Assembly: GCF_024169515.1 (NCBI RefSeq) | Contig: NZ_JAMKCQ010000001.1 | Span: 372,001-436,000 of the forward strand | Length of the DNA stretch: 64,000 bases | Origin: Erwinia aphidicola | GTDB taxonomy: Bacteria > Pseudomonadota > Gammaproteobacteria > Enterobacterales > Enterobacteriaceae | Direction: 5' to 3' | Shown here: positions 35,261 to 44,520 of the stretch, one piece after another | Position numbering within the stretch: position 1 is the stretch's first letter | Layout of the letters: every line of letters begins with the position of its first letter | Translations under genes and position numbers: made by a program | Notes under the pieces: generated by a model | The model's database searches: none | Told to the model about the DNA's origin: nothing | Seen by the model: only the letters and a program-made list of their open reading frames with translations

Positions 35261-35357
35261 CCTACTACCCGCATTTAATTTCAATTTGTGAAACTCCGCT
35301 CAGCCCCTTTTTTTTATCCGGGGCTGGCGTTGCTGCGCATAAAATTTGCTCTATTTT

Positions 35358-35379
35358 GTAGTGACAGGAATGTCACTAC
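35358..35379. promoter_or_regulatory. Putative BrnA operator palindrome
   Basis: Perfect inverted repeat GTAGTGACA-ggaa-TGTCACTAC, 11 bp before the brnT start. Antitoxins of this ribbon-helix-helix type usually repress their own operon, and this is the only strong palindrome in the promoter region (TATTTT just upstream may be the -10). Confidence 0.65.
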
Positions 35380-35390
35380 AGGGATAGGGA

Positions 35391-35690
35391 ATGCCTTTGC
35401 TATACTTACACCATGGGTACACTTACGAGTGGGACTCAAAGAAAGCACAGCACAATTTAGATAAGCACAAAATAAGCTTTGAGCTTGCCTGTGAGGTCTT
35501 TGACGATCCCAACATTCTCTCTACCCGCGATCTGTCTGAAATTTATGGCGAAGAAAGATGGCAGCATTTGGGTGAAATTAAAGGCTGCGTGGTTTTGCTG
35601 GTTGTCAGCACCGATCGGAACGACAACATACGGATAATTTCCGCTCGTAAAGCGCTGCCAAAAGAGATCGGGAGATACAGACAATGGTAG
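35391..35690 (+). CDS. brnT: BrnT-family toxin (RelE-like ribonuclease)
   Basis: 99 aa. The BrnT pattern is clear: YTYEWDSKKAQHNLDKHKIS at the N-terminus, FELACEVFDDPNILSTRD, GEERWQHLGEIKGCVVLLVV and the C-terminal IRIISARKALPKEIGRYRQ. The family blocks growth by cutting RNA. ATG at 35391 with GGGATAGGGA upstream; it overlaps the antitoxin gene by 7 nt. The operon lies between ypfN and a truncated ypfH, a site with neither in E. coli. Confidence 0.9.
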   Translation: MPLLYLHHGYTYEWDSKKAQHNLDKHKISFELACEVFDDPNILSTRDLSEIYGEERWQHLGEIKGCVVLLVVSTDRNDNIRIISARKALPKEIGRYRQW

Positions 35691-35938
35691 GAAAGCTAGA
35701 GCAACTGAATGAGCTGGCAACGATTCAGGCCAAAGACATTGATACCAGCGATGCGCCAGAGTTAAAGGACAAAGCATGGTCAACGGCTGAACGCGGCAGG
35801 TTTTATCGGCCAAAAAAAGTACAAAAAACGGTGCGTATCGACGCAGATGTTCTTTACTGGCTTGAGAGCAAAGGGCCGGGCTATCAGACGCGTATCAATA
35901 ACATTCTGCGTGAAGCCATGGGCAATGAAGGAAAATAG
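35684..35938 (+). CDS. brnA: BrnA-family antitoxin
   Basis: 84 aa. C-terminal ribbon-helix-helix, KKVQKTVRIDADVLYWLESKGPGYQTRINNILREAM, typical of BrnA (CopG/Arc-like). The N-terminal half should wrap the toxin. GGAAAGCTAGAG-type coding overlaps the toxin end (start ATG 35684). Expected to neutralise BrnT and, with it, repress the operon at the palindrome 35358-35379. Confidence 0.88.
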   Translation: MVGKLEQLNELATIQAKDIDTSDAPELKDKAWSTAERGRFYRPKKVQKTVRIDADVLYWLESKGPGYQTRINNILREAMGNEGK

Positions 35939-35971
35939 CGATGCCGGGTAGCTGTACTGCCCGGCATAAAC

Positions 35972-36220
35972 CTACATCAACGCAATCACATCATCCTCGC
36001 CCGGCGTTGCCCCGCCCAAGGCTTCGTCAAAATAGCGGCGCGGCACGGTAAACCGCAGGCGATCGAGCGCCAACTGCATCGCGCGGTCATCCACCGCATG
36101 CGGTAGATCGTCGACGATATCCAGGGTTACATCCCCTCCCAGCGCCGTTAAACGCGCTTCCGCCGCAACCGCGTGAGTAAGCGGCAGCGTACTGTCATCG
36201 TCGCCGTGGATCAGATGGAG
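35972..36220 (-). pseudogene. ypfH: Truncated esterase YpfH, C-terminal remnant
   Basis: About 82 codons corresponding to the last third of YpfH (E. coli 232 aa): LHLIHGDDDSTLPLTHAVAA, GGDVTLDIVDDLPHAVDDRA, ALDRLRFTVPRRYFDEALGG, ending DDVIALM. The catalytic Asp/His part (HGDDD, LPHA) is present, but the N-terminal half with the GFSQG nucleophile is missing. Upstream, the frame runs into unrelated residues right at the tmcA stop (36261). No proper start. The deletion end lies within about 40 bp of tmcA. Confidence 0.88.
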
Positions 36221-36260
36221 CGCGGAAGAAAATGAACGGTTTTTGACGATGACGTTGAAT

Positions 36261-38264
36261 TTATTGCAACGAGTCAAGCCACTGGCGCCACCGATCGGCC
36301 TGCTGAGCATCCAGCGCCATCAGCCCCTGCCGGGCTTCCTGGCGCTGCGCGGCCAGCAGCGCTTTACGCCCGGAGAGTTTCGCCCTGGCTATCACTTCAG
36401 CACTGCGTTGTTGCTGCAGAAGAGCGGCACTCAGCAGCGGCAGTGCGCAGGGCCGCTGGCTGACCAGCCTGCCCAGCGCGGCCAGGCTGGCTTCAAACGG
36501 CCGCTGTGCCCAGGCGAAACCGGCCAGCTCACGCCAGTCATCCTCATCAATATCAGCATAGCAGTGTGTCGCGAGCGGCAGCTCTTCTCCGGGCAGCTGA
36601 CGACGTAACCACGCCCCTGCCCGCTCGAAGCGCTGCGCGGCACGCTGTGCCAGCTGCTGTCCAGCGGGGCTGAGCGGCAGAATCGCCATCGCGCTGAAGC
36701 AGCCGCTGCTGGCCTCGCGCACGCTGCCGATACGCACCAGCTGAAAACCGCAGCGCTGCCAAAACTGCCAGAGCGCTGAGGTGAAGCCAAAGCTGACTGA
36801 CAGATAATCCAGCCCCTGCGCCTGCTGCTGACAGCCCGCCACCAGCTGCTGACCGATGCCCTGCCCGCGCAGCGCGGCGGCGACCGCAATCCGGCTGATG
36901 CGCCTGGAGCGCAGCTGAGGCGCGTCGACCTGCCCGGCATGCGCCGCCAGCGACTGCGCCACCAGATTGCCACGCGGGCGGCGGGTTCCGGCCCAGACGG
37001 CGCTGGACAGCGCCGCGCTCAGGCCGCCCTCATCCACCAGCCATAGCGCTCCCTGCACGCTGTCGCCCTGCAGCGCAGCGCTAAAATGCATGCCGGGCGC
37101 ATCCATCATGCGCCGCAGATCGAGCGGCGAAGTGCGGTAGTGCGCGCTGGTTAGCAGCTGATATACCGCTGCCATTCGCGCAGGCTGCCGCCCCCAGTCG
37201 GGCTGTTCCAGCGCCACGTAATCCATGCTGCCATGCTGCGGCTCGACCTCCCGGTCATCAAACAGCAGCGCATCGCTGATAAAAGACTCCAGCGGATCGT
37301 TCGCCGCCCAGCGTAATGGAGTATCGAGCTGATGCAGCGTCACATTGGGCAGCGCGGCGCAGAATTTCAGCAGGAAGCCACGCCCGGTGCCTTCGTAACC
37401 CTGCACCGTGGTGGTCAGCAGCACGCGCGGAAACAGCGCAACCAGCTGGTGCAGCAGCGGCGCGGGGATCGCCGCCGCCTCGTCAATCAGCAGCCAGTCC
37501 ACGCCGGGCTGATGCAGCGCCGCTTCGGCCAGCAGTCGGTCGGGCGCGATAAAATGAAAGGCATCACCGGCAAACTGCGCCAGTACCTCGGTGGACACCT
37601 TGCCCGGCGCGGTGACCAGGCAGCGCCCCGGCCAGCGTGCGGCCAGCATGCCCGCCAGCGCAGACTTGCCGCGCCCGCGCGCAGCGGTGATCGCCTGAAC
37701 ACCAGGAGACGCGTGCAGAAGTTTTGCCAGGATTTGCTGCTGCTGCAGGCTGCCATCGTCCGGCAGCCAGTGCGGCACGGCTTCAGCGACGGGTAATATC
37801 AGGGGGTGATTTTCTCGCCAGAGCACGGCCCGGGCATCGGCCTGTATCAGCTGCTGCAGACGCTGAATAAAACGCGGGGTGGCGCACGGCGCATCGCGCT
37901 CGCTCCAGCGCAGTGAATCCTCGTCAGGCTGCTGCGCCCAGTGGTCCCACTCCGGGACCAGCAGCAGCAGCCAGCTGCCCGCCTGTAACGTTCCGGCCAG
38001 GGCGGCCAGCGCTTCGGTGTGAAAACCGCTGCGGGCGTCAAATACCGCGTGGCGGAACTCGCGCCCCAACAGCGTGCGAATAGCAGATGGCGCGCAGCTT
38101 TGCACGCTATGCGACGGCTCGCCAACCCACAACCAGTCGCCGGGCAGCTGTTCCATCAAGCCTGCAGCCTGCTGTTCACTCCATTGCGCTGTCCCGCTGA
38201 GCACCAGCAGTCGTCGCCAGCCCTGGCACTGCAGCCGCGCCGTGCCGTCGCGCCACTCACTCAC
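36261..38264 (-). CDS. tmcA: tRNA(Met) cytidine acetyltransferase TmcA
   Basis: 667 aa. ATP-dependent acetylation of the wobble cytidine (ac4C34) of elongator tRNA-Met. Domains in order: N-terminal DUF1726-like, helicase-like ATPase with Walker A ITAARGRGKSALAG (about residue 195) and Walker B DWLLIDEAAAIP, GNAT acetyltransferase with RISRIAVAAALRGQGIGQQL (about 450-470), and the C-terminal tRNA-binding part. The start ATG at 38262-38264 is 6 bp after the ypfJ stop. E. coli order ypfH-tmcA-ypfJ is kept apart from the ypfH truncation. Confidence 0.95.
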   Translation of the reverse strand: MSEWRDGTARLQCQGWRRLLVLSGTAQWSEQQAAGLMEQLPGDWLWVGEPSHSVQSCAPSAIRTLLGREFRHAVFDARSGFHTEALAALAGTLQAGSWLLLLVPEWDHWAQQPDEDSLRWSERDAPCATPRFIQRLQQLIQADARAVLWRENHPLILPVAEAVPHWLPDDGSLQQQQILAKLLHASPGVQAITAARGRGKSALAGMLAARWPGRCLVTAPGKVSTEVLAQFAGDAFHFIAPDRLLAEAALHQPGVDWLLIDEAAAIPAPLLHQLVALFPRVLLTTTVQGYEGTGRGFLLKFCAALPNVTLHQLDTPLRWAANDPLESFISDALLFDDREVEPQHGSMDYVALEQPDWGRQPARMAAVYQLLTSAHYRTSPLDLRRMMDAPGMHFSAALQGDSVQGALWLVDEGGLSAALSSAVWAGTRRPRGNLVAQSLAAHAGQVDAPQLRSRRISRIAVAAALRGQGIGQQLVAGCQQQAQGLDYLSVSFGFTSALWQFWQRCGFQLVRIGSVREASSGCFSAMAILPLSPAGQQLAQRAAQRFERAGAWLRRQLPGEELPLATHCYADIDEDDWRELAGFAWAQRPFEASLAALGRLVSQRPCALPLLSAALLQQQRSAEVIARAKLSGRKALLAAQRQEARQGLMALDAQQADRWRQWLDSLQ

Positions 38265-38270
38265 CCGCGT

Positions 38271-39131
38271 TTAACCGGCAAAGGTATTACACTGGCCAGG
38301 ATTTCCGCCATCGAAGCCTTTTTTAAACCAGGTGTAGCGCTGCTGTGAAGTGCCGTGGGTAAAGCTGTCCGGCACCACGCGCCCCTGGCCGCGCTGCTGC
38401 AGACGATCGTCACCGATCGCCTGGGCTGCATTCAGGGCCGATTCGAGGTCACCGGTTTCCAGCACGTTCTGCTGCTGCATATAGTGGCCCCAGACGCCGG
38501 CAAAACAGTCCGCCTGCAGTTCCATCTTCACCGACAGCTGATTCACCTGAGTCTGGCTGGCACCCTGCTGCATCTGGCGAACTTTCTGCTCAATGCCAAG
38601 CAGGTGCTGGACGTGGTGACCAACTTCATGGGCGATCACGTAGCCCTGGGCGAATTCTCCACCCGCACCGAGTTTATTTTTCATTTCGTCATAGAAAGAG
38701 AGGTCGATATAGACTTTGCTGTCGCCGGGGCAGTAGAACGGCCCCATCGCCGCCTGGCCGCCGCCGCAGGCGGTCTGCGTCTGGTTGCGGTACATCACCA
38801 GCGTAGGGGCTTTCCACTGTTTCCCCATCTGCTGGAACAGCTGCTGCCAGGTATCTTCAGTCATGGCAAAGATGGTGCGGGTAAACTGCGCCGCTTCATC
38901 CTCTTTCGGGCTGGCCTTGCGCTGCTGCTGGGAAGTTTGTGTCATCTGCGTGCCGTCCCCGCCCAACAGCGGCGAGAGGTCGTAACCGTAATAGCTGGCC
39001 ACCACCACCACGATAAGCAGAATAATTCCGCCTTTTCCACGGGGAATACGCATACGCCCACCGCCGACGGTTCCGGACTCGTTACGGCGATCTTCTACAT
39101 TGTCGCTTTCGCGACGCCCTTGCCAACGCAT
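38271..39131 (-). CDS. ypfJ: Neutral zinc metallopeptidase YpfJ
   Basis: 286 aa from the ATG at 39129-39131 (GAGGATAAC upstream), matching the E. coli start [16 protein letters not shown]; eight more in-frame codons upstream are dispensable. One membrane helix ([20 protein letters not shown]), then a periplasmic zincin domain with [13 protein letters not shown] at about residues 166-178 and [13 protein letters not shown], plus paired cysteines (TACGGGQ..FYCPGD). Called a putative neutral zinc metallopeptidase; substrate unknown. Precedes tmcA by 6 bp. Confidence 0.93.
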   Translation of the reverse strand: MRWQGRRESDNVEDRRNESGTVGGGRMRIPRGKGGIILLIVVVVASYYGYDLSPLLGGDGTQMTQTSQQQRKASPKEDEAAQFTRTIFAMTEDTWQQLFQQMGKQWKAPTLVMYRNQTQTACGGGQAAMGPFYCPGDSKVYIDLSFYDEMKNKLGAGGEFAQGYVIAHEVGHHVQHLLGIEQKVRQMQQGASQTQVNQLSVKMELQADCFAGVWGHYMQQQNVLETGDLESALNAAQAIGDDRLQQRGQGRVVPDSFTHGTSQQRYTWFKKGFDGGNPGQCNTFAG

Positions 39132-39274
39132 ACAGTTATCCTCATGATCGCTCAAAACAGCGTATGTGGATTTTAGTCTGACGCAGCGGGGAAAACCAGA
39201 AAACGCGGAAATGGAAGAGGATTTTGCGCAAAAGGCTGAGGAAGGCCGGGCGCACCCGACCTCAAAATAGCGGG

Positions 39275-39988
39275 TTAGTCGAGCTTCACGCCCAGACGAT
39301 TAGCCACTTCTTCATAGGCTTCAATCAGGCCACCGAGGCTCTGACGGTAGCGGTCTTTATCCATCTTGTTCAGCGTCTCTTTGTCCCACAGGCGTGCACC
39401 GTCCGGGGAGAACTCATCGCCCAGCACCACTTCGCCTTTGAACAGGCCAAACTCCAGCTTGAAGTCAACGAGGATCAGGCCCGCGTCAGAGAACAGCTTG
39501 CTCAGTACGTCGTTCGCTTTGTAGGTCAGCTCACGCATACGCGCCAGGTTCTCTCTGTTTACCCAGCCGAAGGTTTCACAGTAGGACTCATTCACCATCG
39601 GATCGTGTTTCGCATCGTCTTTCAGGAACAGGTCAAACAGCGGTGGGTTGAGGATCATCCCCTCTTCCACGCCCAGACGTTTTACCAGCGAGCCAGCCGC
39701 ACGGTTACGGACCACACACTCAACCGGCACCATATCCAGCTTCTTCACCAGCGCTTCGTTGTCAGAGAGCAGGGCTTCCATCTGCGTTGGGATACCGGCT
39801 TCCTGCAGTTTGGTCATGATGAAATAATTGAACTTGTTGTTAATCATTCCCTTACGGTCAAACTGTTCGATGCGCTCACCGTCCAGCGCTGACGTATCGT
39901 TACGGAATTCGAGTACCAACAGATCCGGGTTTTCGGTGCTGTAAACGGTTTTCGCTTTGCCGCGATACAACTCAGCTTTTTTCTGCAT
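39275..39988 (-). CDS. purC: Phosphoribosylaminoimidazole-succinocarboxamide synthase
   Basis: 237 aa from the ATG at 39986-39988 (E. coli length). Joins aspartate to CAIR with ATP in purine synthesis. [53 protein letters not shown] and LVDFKLEFG are signature segments. A PurR-like operator lies 105 bp upstream at 40093-40108. Located after dapA-bamC, as in E. coli. Confidence 0.97.
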   Translation of the reverse strand: MQKKAELYRGKAKTVYSTENPDLLVLEFRNDTSALDGERIEQFDRKGMINNKFNYFIMTKLQEAGIPTQMEALLSDNEALVKKLDMVPVECVVRNRAAGSLVKRLGVEEGMILNPPLFDLFLKDDAKHDPMVNESYCETFGWVNRENLARMRELTYKANDVLSKLFSDAGLILVDFKLEFGLFKGEVVLGDEFSPDGARLWDKETLNKMDKDRYRQSLGGLIEAYEEVANRLGVKLD

Positions 39989-40092
39989 CTTGTTTAACTC
40001 CAAACGATAATGAACTGTTACTGTCGGACCGGCTGAACCGGGCCGTTAATATTTTGCCTGGCGGAATTATATGTTCCGCGGGTAAAAAACCG

Positions 40093-40108
40093 AAGCAATC
40101 GTTTACGT
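40093..40108. promoter_or_regulatory. PurR box upstream of purC
   Basis: AAGCAATCGTTTACGT matches the PurR consensus (ACGCAAACGTTTNCGT) at most positions including the central CG. It lies between the bamC terminator and the purC start, as expected for purine repression. Confidence 0.72.
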
Positions 40109-40120
40109 CAGACGTAAATA

Positions 40121-40144
40121 AAAAGGCCGGAAGTATCCGGCCTT
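40121..40144 (-). terminator. Terminator after bamC
   Basis: On the minus strand AAGGCCGGA-tact-TCCGGCCTT then TTT, 6 bp past the bamC stop. It ends the dapA-bamC transcript before the purC promoter. Confidence 0.88.
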
Positions 40145-40149
40145 GTGGC

Positions 40150-41178
40150 TTACTTGCTGAATGCGGCCTGGAACACCGCCACCAGCGCATCGTTCTGCGA
40201 CTGGGTGAGCGGGTGACCTTTAGGGTCGAGGAACTGCAGGCTGCTACGGTTATCGAGGTCACCGACCTGAAGTTTGTAGTCGCCGTTTTTCAGTTCAGGA
40301 TCCTTGGCACCCAGTTCGTCGAAGGTATTGCTGCCTGGCGCTTTATAAGTCACGTTCAGGCTACCCTGTGAGCGGTTGTTGTCGGTCACTTCCATACCAA
40401 CGCGCTTCAGCGTTGCCGGCAGGCGCTGCCAGACCACATTGAACGGTGCACGCAGGATCAGATTAGGCAGGCCGGTATCATCGGCACCGCTCTGTACGTC
40501 AATTTGCGTTGGGCTGCGGCTGGCAGCGGCATCTTCACGTGTGGTTTCAACCTTATCCATGGTGGCGCTGATTTCGTTCAGCATCTGAGCGGTGTAACGC
40601 TGGATCTGCACTGGCGAAGTCACTACTTTATCCTGCTGCTGCAGCTCAAGCAGTTTCACCATCAGAACCTGCTGGCCTGCCTGCGGCTGCACGCTCAGCT
40701 GATAGCGGCCACGGTACTGATTATCTTCATCAGCACGGTTCCACTGTACCCAGTCGGTGGTCAGGGATTGACGCGCATCCTGACGGTCGGCAATCGGGAA
40801 CTTCAGTGACTGCACCGCGTCAACAACCTGCGGCCAGATAGCGCTGCGGCTGTCGACCATCAGCGTACCGGTGTTACCGGCAAACTGGCTGCGGGTGCCG
40901 TTCATCAGTGCCAGCGTCTGTGCTGGCGGACGAATGTCCAGCTGCTTGCCTACCTGCCCATTAGGGTTGACCGACGGAATATCAAAGTCGCCATTTTGAA
41001 TCGGCAGGATCATGCCAGCAGGCGCGCGCAGATCGCTAAGATCGGCGGCCTGCAGGTAGGATTCGTCACCGCTCACCTGACGCTTGTAACGCTGGTCGTT
41101 AGAACATGCTGCCAGCAGCATAACCAACGACAGTCCCACCACTTTCGCTACCGTGGACTTTTGTACTGAGTAAGCCAT
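40150..41178 (-). CDS. bamC: Outer-membrane assembly lipoprotein BamC
   Basis: 342 aa. Lipoprotein of the Bam beta-barrel assembly complex (BamABCDE). Signal peptide with lipobox LLAAC, lipid-bearing Cys25. The unstructured N-terminal region that contacts BamD follows ([20 protein letters not shown], then [11 protein letters not shown]), followed by two helix-grip domains (about residues 95-210 and 225-342). Co-directional with dapA, 15 bp downstream of it, as in E. coli. Confidence 0.95.
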   Translation of the reverse strand: MAYSVQKSTVAKVVGLSLVMLLAACSNDQRYKRQVSGDESYLQAADLSDLRAPAGMILPIQNGDFDIPSVNPNGQVGKQLDIRPPAQTLALMNGTRSQFAGNTGTLMVDSRSAIWPQVVDAVQSLKFPIADRQDARQSLTTDWVQWNRADEDNQYRGRYQLSVQPQAGQQVLMVKLLELQQQDKVVTSPVQIQRYTAQMLNEISATMDKVETTREDAAASRSPTQIDVQSGADDTGLPNLILRAPFNVVWQRLPATLKRVGMEVTDNNRSQGSLNVTYKAPGSNTFDELGAKDPELKNGDYKLQVGDLDNRSSLQFLDPKGHPLTQSQNDALVAVFQAAFSK

Positions 41179-41193
41179 TAATTCTCCCTAAAT

Positions 41194-42072
41194 TTAAAGC
41201 AGGCCAGCGTTTTTCAGTGCCTGCTCAACAACCGGACGACCGGCATCGGTCAGCGGCGTCATTGGCAGACGCAGCGTATCGGTTGCTATTAATCCTAATC
41301 GTTTCGCGGCCCATTTCACCGGGATAGGATTCGGTTCAGCAAACAGCTTGTGATGCAGATGCATCAGGCGCTGGTTCAGAATGCGCGCTTCGGCAAAGTT
41401 GCCCTGCTGCGCCAGAGCGCAAAGCTCGACCATTTCACGTGCGGCAATGTTTGCCGTAACGGAAATCACGCCGTGCCCGCCCAGGTGCATGAAGTCGAGC
41501 GAGGTGGCATCATCGCCGCTCACCAGAATAAAGTCTTCATTTACCCGCTCTTGGATCTGACTAACCCGCGATAAGTTCCCGGTGGCCTCTTTGATTCCGA
41601 TAATATTTTTAATTTTGGCCAGGCGACCGACGGTTTCCGGCAGCAAATCCGTGCCGGTACGTGACGGTACGTTGTACAGCATCTGCGGCAGCTCGGTGCT
41701 TTCCGCGATGGTTTTGAAGTGCTGATACAACCCTTCCTGCGTCGGACGGTTGTAGTACGGCGTGACGGTCAGGCAGCCAACAACGCCAGAATTTTCGAAA
41801 CGTTTGGTCAGAGAGACGCCTTCCGCAGTGGCGTTTGCACCGGTGCCGGCAATAACAGGGATACGGCCATCGGCCAGTTCCAGTGTCAACATCACCACGT
41901 CACCATGTTCATCATGGCTCAGGGTGGCGGACTCGCCGGTGGTTCCTACAGAAACAATTGCCGCGGTGCCGCTGGCAATATGGTAATCAATCAGTTTTTT
42001 CAGACTCGCACGGCAGACATTACCTTTGTCATCCATCGGCGTTACGAGTGCAACAATACTTCCCGTGAACAT
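41194..42072 (-). CDS. dapA: 4-hydroxy-tetrahydrodipicolinate synthase
   Basis: 292 aa from the ATG at 42070-42072 (E. coli length and start MFTGSIVA). Condenses pyruvate with aspartate semialdehyde, the committed step of lysine/DAP synthesis. Schiff-base lysine in [10 protein letters not shown] (Lys161), Tyr133 in TVTPYYNRP and Thr44/45 in GTTGES are visible. Six in-frame upstream codons are not needed. Divergent from gcvR, co-transcribed with bamC. A second lysine-pathway gene of the window besides dapE. Confidence 0.97.
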   Translation of the reverse strand: MFTGSIVALVTPMDDKGNVCRASLKKLIDYHIASGTAAIVSVGTTGESATLSHDEHGDVVMLTLELADGRIPVIAGTGANATAEGVSLTKRFENSGVVGCLTVTPYYNRPTQEGLYQHFKTIAESTELPQMLYNVPSRTGTDLLPETVGRLAKIKNIIGIKEATGNLSRVSQIQERVNEDFILVSGDDATSLDFMHLGGHGVISVTANIAAREMVELCALAQQGNFAEARILNQRLMHLHHKLFAEPNPIPVKWAAKRLGLIATDTLRLPMTPLTDAGRPVVEQALKNAGLL

Positions 42073-42215
42073 TAGCCATCCCCTCGACAAACAAGTGCTT
42101 CATGGTACGTTTGACCGTGCAGTAAAAGCAAGCGCGCAGCACGGCTCAAGCGCTTGTCAGCAGTTTTTTTTATGTTTACCTTATGGTTATTAGCATTTGC
42201 ACAGGAAGATTGATT

Positions 42216-42767
42216 TTGTCGCAGTCATCGCAACACCATTTGGTTATCACTGCCCTTGGGGTTGACCGCCCGGGGATCGTCAATACTATCACCCGTCACG
42301 TCAGCAGCTGCGGGTGCAATATTGAAGATAGCCGGCTGGCTATGCTGGGTGACGAGTTTACCTTTATCATGCTGCTGTCCGGCAGCTGGAACGCCATCAC
42401 CCTGATTGAATCGACGCTGCCGTTAAAGGGGGCAGAGCTGGAGCTGCTGATTGTGATGAAGCGCACCAGCGCCAGTACGCGACCGCCCCTGCCCGCCACG
42501 GTGTGGGTGCAGGTGGAGGTCATCGACTCCCCGCACATCATTGAGCGCTTTACCGATCTGTTTGATTCGCATCAGATGAATATTGCCGAGCTGGTGTCGC
42601 GCACACAGCCTGCACAAGAAAACCAGCCACCTTTGCTCTATATTCAGTTAACCGCCCATAGCCCGGCCAGCCAGGATGCGTCATTAATCGAGCAAGCGTT
42701 CAACCGGCTATGTACAGAACTCCATGCTCAAGGCACTATTAAGGCGGTTTCTCACCACGGCGCGTAA
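42216..42767 (+). CDS. gcvR: Glycine cleavage system transcriptional repressor GcvR
   Basis: 183 aa if translation starts at the TTG at 42216 (AGGAAG 8 nt upstream), giving MSQSSQHHLVITALGVDRPG, close to the E. coli N-terminus. An ATG at 42183 would give 194 aa with a dissimilar extension. Two ACT domains (about residues 5-80 and 90-175). GcvR binds glycine and represses gcv genes by contacting GcvA. NTITRHVSSCGCNIEDSRLA and AELVSRTQPAQENQ are family segments. Divergent from dapA, followed by bcp. Confidence 0.9.
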   Translation: MSQSSQHHLVITALGVDRPGIVNTITRHVSSCGCNIEDSRLAMLGDEFTFIMLLSGSWNAITLIESTLPLKGAELELLIVMKRTSASTRPPLPATVWVQVEVIDSPHIIERFTDLFDSHQMNIAELVSRTQPAQENQPPLLYIQLTAHSPASQDASLIEQAFNRLCTELHAQGTIKAVSHHGA

Positions 42768-42835
42768 TCCTTAACCTGCACGTGGGAAGCGCGTGAATTT
42801 TAACCCTGGTATGATGATAAAAATGGAGAGTAGTG

Positions 42836-43303
42836 ATGAATCCACTGAAAGCCGGTGATACTGCACCGAAATTTAGCTTGCCCGACCAGGACGGCGAACA
42901 GGTAAATTTAACCGACTTCCAGGGACAGCGCGTTCTGGTATATTTCTACCCGAAAGCGATGACGCCAGGCTGTACCGTACAGGCATGCGGTCTGCGCGAT
43001 AGCATGGACGAGCTGAAAAAATCCGGGGTTGAAGTATTAGGTATCAGCACCGATAAGCCGGAGAAGCTCTCACGCTTCGTCGAGAAAGAGCTGCTGAACT
43101 TCACTCTGCTGTCTGATGAAGACCATCAGGTATGCGAGCAGTTTGGTATCTGGGGCGAAAAAACCTTTATGGGCAAGACCTATGACGGCATCCACCGCAT
43201 CAGTTTCCTGATCGGCACTGATGGCAAAGTTGAGAAAGTTTTCGATGATTTCAAGACCAGTAACCACCACGATATCGTGATGGATTACCTGCAGTCGGCG
43301 TGA
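42836..43303 (+). CDS. bcp: Thioredoxin-dependent thiol peroxidase Bcp
   Basis: 155 aa from the ATG at 42836 (GGAGAGTAGTG upstream). Atypical 2-Cys peroxiredoxin (PrxQ type) that reduces hydroperoxides in the cytoplasm. The peroxidatic Cys46 is in AMTPGCTVQAC with the resolving Cys51 five residues on, and Arg in the LLSDEDHQVCEQFG region. Same neighbours as E. coli (gcvR before it). Confidence 0.95.
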   Translation: MNPLKAGDTAPKFSLPDQDGEQVNLTDFQGQRVLVYFYPKAMTPGCTVQACGLRDSMDELKKSGVEVLGISTDKPEKLSRFVEKELLNFTLLSDEDHQVCEQFGIWGEKTFMGKTYDGIHRISFLIGTDGKVEKVFDDFKTSNHHDIVMDYLQSA

Positions 43304-43334
43304 TTTGAACCTGCGGGCCGACCCGCAAACGTCG

Positions 43335-43362
43335 GGGCCGATCGTCTTTTCGATCGGCCCTT
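43335..43362 (+). terminator. Hairpin between convergent bcp and perM
   Basis: GGGCCGATCG-tctttt-CGATCGGCCC, 10-bp perfect arms, in the gap between the convergent bcp and perM genes. The following T-run is short, so strength is uncertain; it could serve both directions. Confidence 0.65.
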
Positions 43363-43372
43363 GATAAACCTT

Positions 43373-44431
43373 CTACAATTTAGCCAGTTCATCCGGCCAG
43401 GCATGCACCACCGCTTTCACCAGCGTGGCGAGCGGTATGGCAAAGAACACCCCCCAGAACCCCCATAGCCCGCCGAAAATCACCACCGACAGAATGATCA
43501 CCAGCGGATGCAGGTTTACCGCTTCTGAGAACAGTATCGGCACCAGTACATTGCCATCCAGCGCCTGAATTACCAGATAGACGATAATCATGGTCCAGAA
43601 ATCTCCGGACAGCCCCCACTGGCCCAGCCCCACGCCAATCACCGGAATGGTGACCGCCATTGCCCCGACGTAGGGGATCAGCACCGAGATACCGACCAGC
43701 ACGCCCATCAGCAGCGCATAGTTCATACCGATAGCGAGGAAGCCAATCCAGCTGGCGATGCCGACCACCACCATCTCCAGCACCTTGCCGCGAATGTAGT
43801 TCGACACCTGCTGGTTCATCTCAACCCATACCTGCCCGGCAAGACCGCGATTGCGCGGCAGCACGCGGCGAATGGCGTCCAGCATCTGATCTTTGTCCTT
43901 CAGCAGGAAAAACACCATCAGCGGCACCAGCACCAGATAGATAGCCAGCGTCATCAGCCCAACCAGCGAAGCCAGAGAATATTTCACCAGCTGGTCGCCC
44001 ATGCCGCTCAGGCGGCTGCGCAGATTTTCCACCACAATATCGATAATGCCGACATCCATCAGCGTTGGGAAACGCTCCGGCAGACGGGTAGCGAACTGAT
44101 ACAGCCGCGTCAGCATGGTCGGCATCTCATGGGCGAGGTTGATGCCCTGCTGCCAGGCGACCGGCACCACCACCAGCAGCAATATCAGGATCAGGGTGGC
44201 AAAGACGATCAGTACCAGCGTCACCGCCCAGGTACGCGAGCAGCCAAGCCGCTCGAGCCTGACCGTGGGCCATTCCAGCAGGAAAGCCAATACGATTGCC
44301 ACCAGCAGCGGCGCCAGCAGGCCATTAAAGAAAAACAGGATGCAGAAAGCAGCGATCAGGATCGCCAGCAGCGCAATGGCCTGGGGATCGCTAAAACGGC
44401 GGCGATACCACTGCATTATAAGTTCCAGCAT
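43373..44431 (-). CDS. perM: AI-2E family transporter PerM
   Basis: 352 aa with about 8 membrane segments. The family pattern includes QAIALLAILIAAFCILFFFN near the start, VPLMVFFLLKDKDQML in the middle, ISVLIPYVGAMAVTIPVIG and the C-terminal GGLWGFWGVFFAIPLATLVK. Called a putative permease; the substrate is not settled. Same position as in E. coli (between bcp and bepA), except that a diguanylate cyclase and a DsrE gene are inserted beyond it. Confidence 0.92.
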   Translation of the reverse strand: MLELIMQWYRRRFSDPQAIALLAILIAAFCILFFFNGLLAPLLVAIVLAFLLEWPTVRLERLGCSRTWAVTLVLIVFATLILILLLVVVPVAWQQGINLAHEMPTMLTRLYQFATRLPERFPTLMDVGIIDIVVENLRSRLSGMGDQLVKYSLASLVGLMTLAIYLVLVPLMVFFLLKDKDQMLDAIRRVLPRNRGLAGQVWVEMNQQVSNYIRGKVLEMVVVGIASWIGFLAIGMNYALLMGVLVGISVLIPYVGAMAVTIPVIGVGLGQWGLSGDFWTMIIVYLVIQALDGNVLVPILFSEAVNLHPLVIILSVVIFGGLWGFWGVFFAIPLATLVKAVVHAWPDELAKL

Positions 44432-44520
44432 GGTAAGTCCTTGCCTGAGAATGAGTGGGGGAAAGTGTACCTGAAACGCAGCGCCCCTGCAGTGTCGTCT
44501 GGGGCGCTGCGCGCGAACGC

